Under the pieces are notes generated by a model that searched no databases, had not been told where the DNA came from, and saw only the letters and a list, made by a program, of their open reading frames with translations. The position numbers and the translations under genes were made by a program. This document shows positions 1 through 4,988 of a stretch of 6,035 bases of DNA, in pieces (the stretch's first letter is position 1; each line of letters starts with the position of its first letter). The DNA lies in the NCBI GenBank assembly GCA_030655735.1, contig JAUSPK010000098.1, positions 1 through 6,035 of the forward strand, read 5' to 3'. This DNA comes from Syntrophales bacterium. GTDB lineage: Bacteria > Desulfobacterota > Syntrophia > Syntrophales > UBA2210.

Positions 1-3
1 TAA

Positions 4-9
4 CTCCTT
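4..9 (-). promoter_or_regulatory. Possible Shine-Dalgarno of a divergent gene beyond the left edge
   Basis: Read on the - strand, the left edge ends with GAGGTAAGGAG followed by TTA. AAGGAG is a near-perfect Shine-Dalgarno core, and the usual spacing would put a start codon a few bases outside the window. This suggests that 1-236 is a divergent intergenic region shared by comM and an unseen leftward gene. No coding part of that gene is visible, and a purine-rich stretch can occur by chance. Confidence 0.3.
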
Positions 10-156
10 ACCTCAAAAATAATTGAGAAGCGCACGTCCGCCGCTCACCTCCTGTTCTCAAAATAGGACTCCCTGGAAGAACAGAAAAAAAGCGGACATA
101 TCATGTGCTACAAAACCGGACAATTCTATTTGTTCTTGACAAGACAATAAAAATCC

Positions 157-185
157 TTGCCATACCGCCCCCCATCCAATAGCAT
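157..185 (+). promoter_or_regulatory. Candidate sigma70 promoter of comM
   Basis: TTGCCA at 157-162 (5 of 6 to the -35 consensus) is followed after 17 nt by TAGCAT at 180-185 (4 of 6 to the -10). Transcription would start near 192, giving a leader of about 45 nt before comM. A perfect TTGACA also lies upstream at 136-141, but its best -10 (CATACC, 161-166) is poor and 19 nt away, so it is the weaker alternative. This is motif reading only. The element sits inside a 9-bp inverted repeat that could affect its control. Confidence 0.4.
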
Positions 186-209
186 ATACGGGTCGTATCA
201 GCGGTATGG
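160..209. repeat. 9-bp inverted repeat around the comM promoter
   Basis: CCATACCGC at 160-168 is the exact reverse complement of GCGGTATGG at 201-209, with 32 nt between the arms. The left arm overlaps the candidate -35 and the right arm lies just after the expected transcription start, so the -10 is bracketed. The spacing fits two half-sites of a looping or dimeric regulator better than a tight RNA hairpin. No regulator family is recognised. Confidence 0.45.
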
Positions 210-236
210 AAGGAAAACGACTGCGAGGTATCTGGG

Positions 237-1763
237 ATGATTGTCAAGATAACAAGCAGCGCCATACTGGGTATAGACTCCTACCCGGTCGATGTGGAGG
301 TGGATATCTCCCGCGGCCTCCCGCAGTTCTTCACGGTCGGCCTCCCCGATCTCTCCGTCAAGGAGAGCAAGGATCGGATAAAGGCCGCCATAAAAAACTC
401 CGGCTACACCTTTCCCGGTACCCGAGTGACCGTCAATCTGGCCCCCGCTGATATCAAAAAGGAGGGGACGGGGTTTGACCTCCCGATAGCCATAGGCATC
501 CTGGCGGCACAGGGGCTGATCAAAGAAGACCACCTTTCCGACTATCTTTTTACAGGGGAACTGTCGCTGGACGGAAGCGTAAAGGGCGTCCACGGCGCCC
601 TGCTGGCGGCGATTCAGGCGGCAAAGATGGGACTTCGGGGCATTGTGCTTCCGCGGGACAACGCCGCCGAGGCCTCGATGGTTGAAGCGATAGAGGTCAT
701 CGCTGTCGATTATCTGCACGAAGCGGTTGAGTTTCTGAACGGCACCAGAGAGATCCCTCCTCTGGAGACGGATATCTCCCGACTCTTCTCCCGGAGCCTC
801 CCCTATCCCTTCGATTTCAGCGAGGTAAACGGTCAGAATCAGGCGAAGAGGGCGCTGGAGGTGGCGGCGGCCGGGGGGCACAATATAATCATGGTCGGTC
901 CCCCGGGGTCCGGCAAGACCATGCTGGCACAGCGCCTCCTGACGATCCTCCCCGATCTTTCCTTTGAGGAGGCCATCGAAACAACGAAGGTACACTCGGT
1001 CGCCGGCCTGCTCGGCAGGAAGGACCCCATCCTGGCCGCGCGGCCGTTTCGCGCGCCGCACCACTCCATATCCGACGCGGGCCTGGTAGGGGGGGGACGC
1101 GTACCCAGGCCGGGGGAGATCAGCCTTGCCCATAACGGTGTCCTGTTTCTGGATGAACTGCCGGAATTCAAGAGGAATGTCCTGGAGGTGCTGAGGCAGC
1201 CCCTGGAGAGTGGTTCGATAACCGTCTCACGCTCGTTTGCCTCGGCAACCTACCCCGCGAGGTTCATGCTTGTGGCCGCCATGAATCCGTGCCCCTGCGG
1301 TTATTTTACCGACAGCCATAGGCAGTGCCGGTGCACCCCCCATCAGATACGGCAGTACCGGGCCAAGATATCGGGTCCCCTGCTCGACCGAATCGATATC
1401 CACATAGAGGTCCCCTCCGTGCGGTACAAAGAACTGGCGCAAGGGGATGGAGGAGAGACATCCGAGACCATCAAGGGGCGCGTGAACGGGGCGAGGGATA
1501 TCCAGAAGGGGCGGTTCAGGGGCGCTGCAGCGTGTAACGCTGGAATGTCCAACAGGCAGATAAAGAAGCACTGTGTTCTGGACGAGGAATCCCGGAGACT
1601 GATCGAAATGGCGGTCGACCGGCTCGGCCTGAGCGCGCGGGCCTATACCAGGATACTGAAGGTGTCCAGGACCATCGCGGACCTCGAGGGTGAAAAAGAG
1701 ATTCGTCAGCCCCACGTATCGGAGGCCATCCAGTACCGGACCCTGGACAGGGATGTGATATAG
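237..1763 (+). CDS. comM: YifB/ComM family Mg-chelatase-like AAA+ ATPase
   Basis: This 508-aa protein has the full YifB/ComM layout and the usual family length. The N-terminal ~170 residues are the Lon-S5-like ChlI domain, including VDISRGLPQFFTVGLPD and TVNLAPADIKKEGTGFDLPI. The AAA+ Mg-chelatase core follows, with Walker A GPPGSGKT (221-228), Walker B GVLFLDELPE (301-310) and GPLLDRIDIHIEV (380-392). The C-terminal Mg-chelatase-C domain starts near residue 430. Four cysteines (352, 354, 364, 366) form the family's paired CPC/CRC motif and could bind metal. In Vibrio and Haemophilus ComM is a hexameric helicase that promotes branch migration during natural transformation. Homologues occur widely in bacteria not known to be competent, so the role here is inferred. 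The ATG at 237 is preceded by GAGGT (225-229) at 7 nt and begins like family members (MIVKITSSAILGIDSYPV). The gene is intact and appears to be a single-gene unit. Confidence 0.95.
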   Translation: MIVKITSSAILGIDSYPVDVEVDISRGLPQFFTVGLPDLSVKESKDRIKAAIKNSGYTFPGTRVTVNLAPADIKKEGTGFDLPIAIGILAAQGLIKEDHLSDYLFTGELSLDGSVKGVHGALLAAIQAAKMGLRGIVLPRDNAAEASMVEAIEVIAVDYLHEAVEFLNGTREIPPLETDISRLFSRSLPYPFDFSEVNGQNQAKRALEVAAAGGHNIIMVGPPGSGKTMLAQRLLTILPDLSFEEAIETTKVHSVAGLLGRKDPILAARPFRAPHHSISDAGLVGGGRVPRPGEISLAHNGVLFLDELPEFKRNVLEVLRQPLESGSITVSRSFASATYPARFMLVAAMNPCPCGYFTDSHRQCRCTPHQIRQYRAKISGPLLDRIDIHIEVPSVRYKELAQGDGGETSETIKGRVNGARDIQKGRFRGAAACNAGMSNRQIKKHCVLDEESRRLIEMAVDRLGLSARAYTRILKVSRTIADLEGEKEIRQPHVSEAIQYRTLDRDVI

Positions 1764-1765
1764 AC

Positions 1766-1783
1766 AGGGCCGTCCCTCTTTTT
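1766..1783 (+). terminator. Weak intrinsic terminator after comM
   Basis: AGGG (1766-1769) pairs with CCCT (1774-1777) across a CCGT loop, followed by CTTTTT. The hairpin begins 3 nt after the comM stop codon. The position and T-run fit termination, but the stem is only 4 bp, so it is probably leaky. Confidence 0.35.
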
Positions 1784-1787
1784 ACCC

Positions 1788-1817
1788 TTGACAGGCCGGC
1801 ACCTTTGCGGGTATTTC
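1788..1817 (+). promoter_or_regulatory. Candidate sigma70 promoter of ilvE
   Basis: TTGACA at 1788-1793 is a perfect -35. The -10 would be GTATTT or TATTTC near 1811-1817, after 17 or 18 nt, and matches only about half the consensus. Transcription from near 1823 would leave a leader of about 110 nt before ilvE. The ten bases TTGACAGGCC recur exactly in the gap before lolA (3060-3069), again in a promoter-like position. Confidence 0.4.
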
Positions 1818-1856
1818 CTACAGATTATTTCATAGTCACAATCCCCGGGGAAGACG

Positions 1857-1919
1857 ATGATCGGGTATCGCGCCCATCCGGGTATTCGTGCCTGTTCAGA
1901 TACATACGCCCTTTTTTGA
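1857..1919 (+). CDS. Possible 20-codon leader ORF upstream of ilvE
   Basis: An ATG at 1857 opens a 20-codon frame (MIGYRAHPGIRACSDTYALF) that stops at TGA 1917-1919, 13 nt before the ilvE start. GGGGAAG (1847-1853) lies just upstream as a modest ribosome-binding site. The stop codon abuts the ilvE Shine-Dalgarno, so a terminating ribosome would cover or expose that site. The ORF also spans both GGGTAT repeats and a terminator-like hairpin. It has two Ile and one Leu, which is not the run of regulatory codons seen in classical ilv/leu leader peptides. It may be chance, as a 20-codon ORF carries little statistical weight. Confidence 0.25.
   Translation: MIGYRAHPGIRACSDTYALF
1880..1917 (+). terminator. 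Terminator-like hairpin in the ilvE leader (possible attenuator)
   Basis: GGGTAT (1880-1885) can pair with ATA-CG-CCC (1904-1911, with a CG bulge), and six T follow immediately (1912-1917). An earlier GGGTAT copy at 1863-1868 could compete for the same 3' arm or fold locally with GCCC (1872-1875). The layout resembles an attenuator, but the stem is six pairs with a bulge and an 18-nt loop, so its stability is doubtful. Confidence 0.25.
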
Positions 1920-1932
1920 GAGGAAGACCACG

Positions 1933-3006
1933 ATGGAGATCAAAGTTACACAAGTCGATCCGCAACAGATGAAGGCAAAACCGCAGGATGAATCCCAGCT
2001 CGGGTTCGGAAAGATATTCACCGATCATTTCTTCCTTGCGAAATACGACGGCGACAAGGGGTGGCACAATGCCTCCATAGAACCCATCCGGCCCCTGTCT
2101 CTCGATCCGGCCTCCATGTGCCTCCACTATGGTCAGGAGATATTTGAAGGGATGAAGGCCTACCGGGGGGAGGACGACTCCATCTATCTGTTCAGGCCGG
2201 AAGAGAACATAAAACGGATGGGCCGTTCCGCGGAGAGGCTGTGCATGCAGCCTATGGATGGCGACCTGTTCATGGAGGGACTGAAAAAGCTGGTCCTCCT
2301 CGAGAAGGACTGGATACCGCACGGCGCGGGAACATCCCTGTATATCAGGCCGACGATGATCGCGACGGAGGTTGCCCTCGGGGTACACCCATCGAACAGA
2401 TATATGTTTTTCATCATTGCGGGCCCGGTCGGGGCCTACTATCCGGAGGGATTCAGTCCAACCAAGATATATGTGAGCGAAAAATATACCCGATCGGCCC
2501 CCGGAGGGGTGGGGGACTGTAAGGCGGGGGGCAACTACGCGGCGAGCCTCTATGCAAGCAAGGAGGCGTCGGAAATGGGCTACACCCAGGTGCTGTGGCT
2601 CGATGCGAAGGAGCGAAAATATGTTGAGGAGGTGGGGACGAGCAATATCTTCTTTGTTATCGGAGATGACCTGATAACACCCCCTCTCGGAGGAAGCATC
2701 CTCCCCGGTGTCACGCGCGATTCCGTCATCCGGCTTGCGGGGTCATGGGGGGTCAACGTCCTGGAGAAACAGCTGTCTATAGATGAGGTATTGAGCGCCA
2801 ACGCGGATGGGACCCTCAAAGAGGTCTTCGCGTCGGGGACGGCAGCCATCGTATCGCCGGTGGGACAGATCTACTACCGGGGAAAAGAATATGTGATCGG
2901 CGAGGGAAGCACCGGCCCATTGACCGAACGGCTGTACAATGAAATACTGCAGATCCAGTATGGGGAAAAGGAAGATCCCTTCGGGTGGAGGGTTAAGATC
3001 TCGTAA
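1933..3006 (+). CDS. ilvE: Branched-chain amino acid aminotransferase (class IV PLP)
   Basis: This 357-aa protein is a fold-type IV PLP aminotransferase of the longer BCAT subgroup (about 350-360 aa, as in Bacillus and mitochondrial enzymes). It interconverts leucine, isoleucine and valine with their 2-oxo acids using glutamate/2-oxoglutarate in the cytoplasm. Residues 62-75 (MCLHYGQEIFEGMK) carry the family FEG motif. Lys197 in GDCKAGGNYAAS is the expected PLP-linked lysine. VEEVGTSNIFF (231-241), LPGVTRDS (257-264) and FASGTAAIVSPVG (299-311) are the other active-site and cofactor-binding signatures. The ATG at 1933 is preferred over an in-frame GTG at 1888 because GAGAGGAAG (1918-1926) precedes it at ribosome-binding distance and MEIKVTQ is a normal family N-terminus. 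No other ilv or leu gene is nearby. A long leader with a short ORF and hairpin hints at regulation after transcription starts. Confidence 0.96.
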   Translation: MEIKVTQVDPQQMKAKPQDESQLGFGKIFTDHFFLAKYDGDKGWHNASIEPIRPLSLDPASMCLHYGQEIFEGMKAYRGEDDSIYLFRPEENIKRMGRSAERLCMQPMDGDLFMEGLKKLVLLEKDWIPHGAGTSLYIRPTMIATEVALGVHPSNRYMFFIIAGPVGAYYPEGFSPTKIYVSEKYTRSAPGGVGDCKAGGNYAASLYASKEASEMGYTQVLWLDAKERKYVEEVGTSNIFFVIGDDLITPPLGGSILPGVTRDSVIRLAGSWGVNVLEKQLSIDEVLSANADGTLKEVFASGTAAIVSPVGQIYYRGKEYVIGEGSTGPLTERLYNEILQIQYGEKEDPFGWRVKIS

Positions 3007-3018
3007 TCATCATCTCCT

Positions 3019-3042
3019 GAAAAGGGTGATCGCTCCCTTTTC
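3019..3042 (+). terminator. Hairpin after ilvE, probable terminator
   Basis: GAAAAGGG (3019-3026) and CCCTTTTC (3035-3042) form a perfect 8-bp stem around an 8-nt loop, 13 nt after the ilvE stop. The TTTT run is inside the 3' arm and not after it, so this is an imperfect intrinsic terminator. The symmetrical A-tract/T-tract could let it act on both strands. Confidence 0.5.
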
Positions 3043-3046
3043 GGCA

Positions 3047-3090
3047 ATCCACAAAACTGTTGACAGGCCTGTGGATAGGATTGTTGATAC
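3047..3090. promoter_or_regulatory. Cluster of DnaA-box-like 9-mers, with a possible lolA promoter
   Basis: TGTGGATAG (3070-3078) matches 8 of 9 bases of the reverse DnaA box TGTGGATAA. TGTTGACAG (3059-3067) and TGTTGATAC (3082-3090) match 6 and 7, in the same direction and spaced 11 and 12 nt, about one helical turn. ATCCACA (3047-3053) is the exact inverse of TGTGGAT (3070-3076). ACAGGCCTGT (3063-3072) is a perfect palindrome. TTGACA at 3060-3065 with GTTGAT 17 nt downstream (3083-3088) could also be a promoter for lolA, so DnaA binding would overlap it. No dnaA gene is in view. Confidence 0.3.
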
Positions 3091-3216
3091 AAGAGGTAAC
3101 TGCCCGGTTGACGATAGCTTATACCGGTTTGCCCGCAATATGGTCAGCCAGTAATGCTAAATAATAACAGCTATTTACACCTATACCCTCGTTATCTCAT
3201 GGTTACCGTAAAGCCT

Positions 3217-3918
3217 ATGCTCGAATATTTTACCAACGGTTATCACTGGAAAAAATCTTTTCTGTTTTTGTCTGTAATCGCGGCCCTTACCCTCCCTGGA
3301 ATACCGGCCCTCTCGCAGGCTTTGTCTCTCGATGAGCTCGCCGGAAAAATACAGGGGGCGTATGACCATACCGGGGACTTCAAGGCAAACTTCATACAAG
3401 AGGCAACCATCAAGTCGATGGGGAGAACAACAAGGGAGGAGGGCACGGTCTACCTGAAGAAACCTGAAAGGATGCTCTGGGACTATACGAAGCCTTCGCT
3501 GAAAAAACTGGTCATCAATCCCCGAAAGGCGTGGCTGTACCTGCCGGACGATAACATCGTGTATGTCCAGGACGCGAAAGCGCTCCTGTCATCGAAGATG
3601 ACGATACGCTTTCTGACCGGTATCGGACGGCTGAAAGACGATTTTAACATGGCCCTTCCCGCCGGAGGGCCCACGGATACAGAGGGAAATTATGTCGTAG
3701 TTCTCACGCCGCGCGGATACGAGGCCGGTATCAAGAGCCTTCTGCTGACCGTAGACAAAGACACCTTCCACATCACAGGATGTGTCTTTACCGACCTGTA
3801 CGATAATGACACCAGGCTCATCTTCAGCGACATAGAGTTCAATGCCGATCCCCCGGATGAACTGTTCGACTTCACCCCCCCGCCGGGCGTTAAGATATAT
3901 AATATCCAGGGGCAGTAA
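3217..3918 (+). CDS. lolA: Outer-membrane lipoprotein carrier protein LolA
   Basis: From this start the product is 233 aa with a signal peptide. KK at 12-13 is followed by a hydrophobic stretch (about 15-32) and a likely cleavage after ALSQA (35), giving a mature protein of about 198 aa, close to LolA (E. coli mature about 182). LolA collects lipoproteins released by LolCDE and carries them across the periplasm. Family features are DFKANFIQEATIKSMG (54-69), GTVYLKKPERMLWDY (76-90), KAWLYLPDDNIVYV (104-117) and the C-terminal DELFDFTPPPGVKI (214-227). The residue before the conserved Trp88 is Leu, where E. coli LolA has a functional Arg (Arg43 by my hand alignment). The start is uncertain: in-frame ATGs at 3154 and 3199 would add 21 or 6 residues, and none of the three has a good Shine-Dalgarno. 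ATG 3217 gives the most normal signal peptide. The N-terminal part is AT-rich compared with its neighbours. Confidence 0.88.
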   Translation: MLEYFTNGYHWKKSFLFLSVIAALTLPGIPALSQALSLDELAGKIQGAYDHTGDFKANFIQEATIKSMGRTTREEGTVYLKKPERMLWDYTKPSLKKLVINPRKAWLYLPDDNIVYVQDAKALLSSKMTIRFLTGIGRLKDDFNMALPAGGPTDTEGNYVVVLTPRGYEAGIKSLLLTVDKDTFHITGCVFTDLYDNDTRLIFSDIEFNADPPDELFDFTPPPGVKIYNIQGQ

Positions 3919-3946
3919 GCCTGGGAAAACCCCTGACCCCTCTTTT
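3907..3946 (+). terminator. Possible intrinsic terminator overlapping the end of lolA
   Basis: CAGGGG (3907-3912) is complementary to CCCCTG (3930-3935), a 6-bp stem with a 17-nt loop spanning the stop codon. TCTTTT follows at 3941-3946. A competing stem, CCAGG/CCTGG (3906-3910 with 3920-3924), is also possible. The T-run is five bases away from the stem, which weakens the call. Confidence 0.3.
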
Positions 3947-4062
3947 ACCATAAAAGGCTTCACGCCTGAATTCCATAAAACCCTTACGGGTAAACTCCTG
4001 ACCCCTGACCCCCGAATTACTCCCACCTGAAAGGAGTGTCCCGGTCAAAATCCGGGGTCAGG
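3932..4062. repeat. CCTGACCCC repeats between lolA and the radical SAM gene
   Basis: The 9-mer CCTGACCCC occurs at 3932-3940, 3997-4005 and 4004-4012. The last two overlap as a 7-base tandem (CCTGACC). A fourth copy is inverted at 4054-4062 (GGGGTCAGG) inside the 3' end of the radical SAM coding region, where it encodes part of DLTPDF. The inverted copy could form a long-range stem with either nearby direct copy. The arrangement resembles small repetitive extragenic elements, but one locus cannot show that it is a dispersed family. Confidence 0.45.
3976..3991 (-). terminator. Weak terminator for the leftward patatin/radical SAM unit
   Basis: On the - strand ACCC (3991-3988) pairs with GGGT (3983-3980) across a GTAA loop, which is of the GNRA type, and TTTA follows. 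It lies about 25 nt after the radical SAM stop codon, a sensible place for termination. The stem is only four base pairs and the T-run short. Confidence 0.25.
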
Positions 4063-4982
4063 TCCCGTTCACTCACATCCTGCACGAAGATATTGTCAAA
4101 GCCCATGTCCAGGGCCCGGTTCACCACCGTCTCATATTCCTCGTTTGTAACTCTTCTTCCGAGAAGGGGATGACTCGCGACGGTCTGAACAGGGGTGTAC
4201 TGCGACATGATGCTGAGAGAAAGGGATGTCGATATATCCCTCTTGATTATCTCGAGGACCTCCAGGCTGTTTTCGACCCTTCCGGGGAGTACCAGATGCC
4301 GAACGATCACGCCCCGTTTCGCGACCCCGTTTTCGACCTCCAGACAGTCCCCCACCTGCCGCACCATCTCGCGTATCGCTGAGGCGGCATGAAGGACATA
4401 ATCATCCACGCCCGAAAACTCGCATGCGTCCCGGTCATTGCCATATTTGAAGTCGGGCAGGTATATATCGACGATCCCGTCAAGGAGTCCGATGATTTCC
4501 CGGTTCTCATACCCCCCGCAGTTGTAGACAAGGGGGATGGAGAGCCCTTTTTGAGAGGCATCGAGAAGGGCTCCGATAAGGCCCGGAAGATGGGGAGTCG
4601 GCGTCACCGCGTCAATATTGTGGCACCCTCTGTCCTGGAGGTCTGTCATGATACGTGACAGATCCACAAGGTCAATCGTCTCACCGGCTTGCTGATGGCT
4701 GATCTGATAGTTTTGGCAGTAGATACACCGCATGTTGCAGGATGAAAAAAAGATGGTCCCCGCGCCGCCGTGTCCTGAAAGGGCTGGTTCTTCTCCATGG
4801 TGCGCCAGGGCGCTGTCGATCATGGGACGGGCGTCAAGGCGGCAAAACCCTTTCTCACCCGCCGTTCTGTCAACACGGCACCGATGTGGGCACAGGACAC
4901 AACTCCTCATAATGCCGGCAAGGGTATCCGCCCTTTTTTTTAATTTTCCCTCCCCGCGAAGACTGGTATATGCCGGGCTCAT
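4017..4982 (-). CDS. PflX-type radical SAM protein (pyruvate formate-lyase activase-like)
   Basis: This 321-aa protein is a radical SAM enzyme of the PflX-like group (COG1313). The SAM-cluster motif CNMRCIYC (C82, C86, C89, CX3CX2C) binds the 4Fe-4S cluster and follows the GGAGTIFFSSC lead-in (72-82). Upstream are four more cysteines, C28-X2-C31-X3-C35 and C47 (SCVLCPHRCRVDR, GFCR), a hallmark of this group that may hold another metal site. Further motifs are HNIDAVTPTPH (121-131), YNCGGYE (153-159), DIYLPDFKYG (172-181) and HLVLPGR (229-235). Relatives are named as activators of glycyl-radical enzymes, but substrates of the PflX group are largely unknown, and no glycyl-radical enzyme lies in the window. 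The start at 4982 is supported by SPAYTSLRGEGKLKKR, which fits the family N-terminus, although its Shine-Dalgarno is weak. It begins 6 nt after the patatin stop, so co-transcription and translational coupling are likely. Confidence 0.92.
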   Translation of the reverse strand: MSPAYTSLRGEGKLKKRADTLAGIMRSCVLCPHRCRVDRTAGEKGFCRLDARPMIDSALAHHGEEPALSGHGGAGTIFFSSCNMRCIYCQNYQISHQQAGETIDLVDLSRIMTDLQDRGCHNIDAVTPTPHLPGLIGALLDASQKGLSIPLVYNCGGYENREIIGLLDGIVDIYLPDFKYGNDRDACEFSGVDDYVLHAASAIREMVRQVGDCLEVENGVAKRGVIVRHLVLPGRVENSLEVLEIIKRDISTSLSLSIMSQYTPVQTVASHPLLGRRVTNEEYETVVNRALDMGFDNIFVQDVSERDLTPDFDRDTPFRWE

Positions 4983-4988
4983 ACACTG

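Noticed and set aside
52..84. CTGTTCT/AGAACAG inverted repeat followed by seven A, considered as a terminator
   Set aside because: The stem is only 7 bp with a 19-nt loop, and the run after it is A, not T, on the + strand, so it is not an intrinsic terminator in either useful direction.
198..1133. A 311-codon open frame on the - strand lying opposite comM
   Set aside because: It is fully antisense to a clearly conserved ATPase, its product is rich in Arg and Gly with no recognisable domain, and such long antisense frames are common in G+C-rich coding DNA.
1227..1715. A 162-codon - strand frame opposite the 3' half of comM
   Set aside because: No recognisable motifs, and it is entirely antisense to conserved comM sequence.
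1888..1932. A 15-residue N-terminal extension of ilvE from a GTG start
   Set aside because: The GTG lacks a good ribosome-binding site, while GAGAGGAAG is correctly placed for the ATG at 1933, and the family N-terminus begins there.
1825..2388. A 187-codon - strand frame opposite the ilvE leader and 5' half
   Set aside because: It overlaps conserved ilvE codons on the other strand and has no recognisable family motif.
2939..3154. A 71-codon + strand frame from the end of ilvE to the ATG at 3154
   Set aside because: Half of it overlaps ilvE in another frame and the rest crosses the terminator hairpin. The TAATG junction with the 3154 ATG looks like coupling, but that ATG is not the favoured lolA start.
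3589..4026. A 145-codon - strand frame opposite the end of lolA
   Set aside because: It is antisense to conserved LolA sequence and runs through the repeat-bearing gap, and its product shows no recognisable domain.
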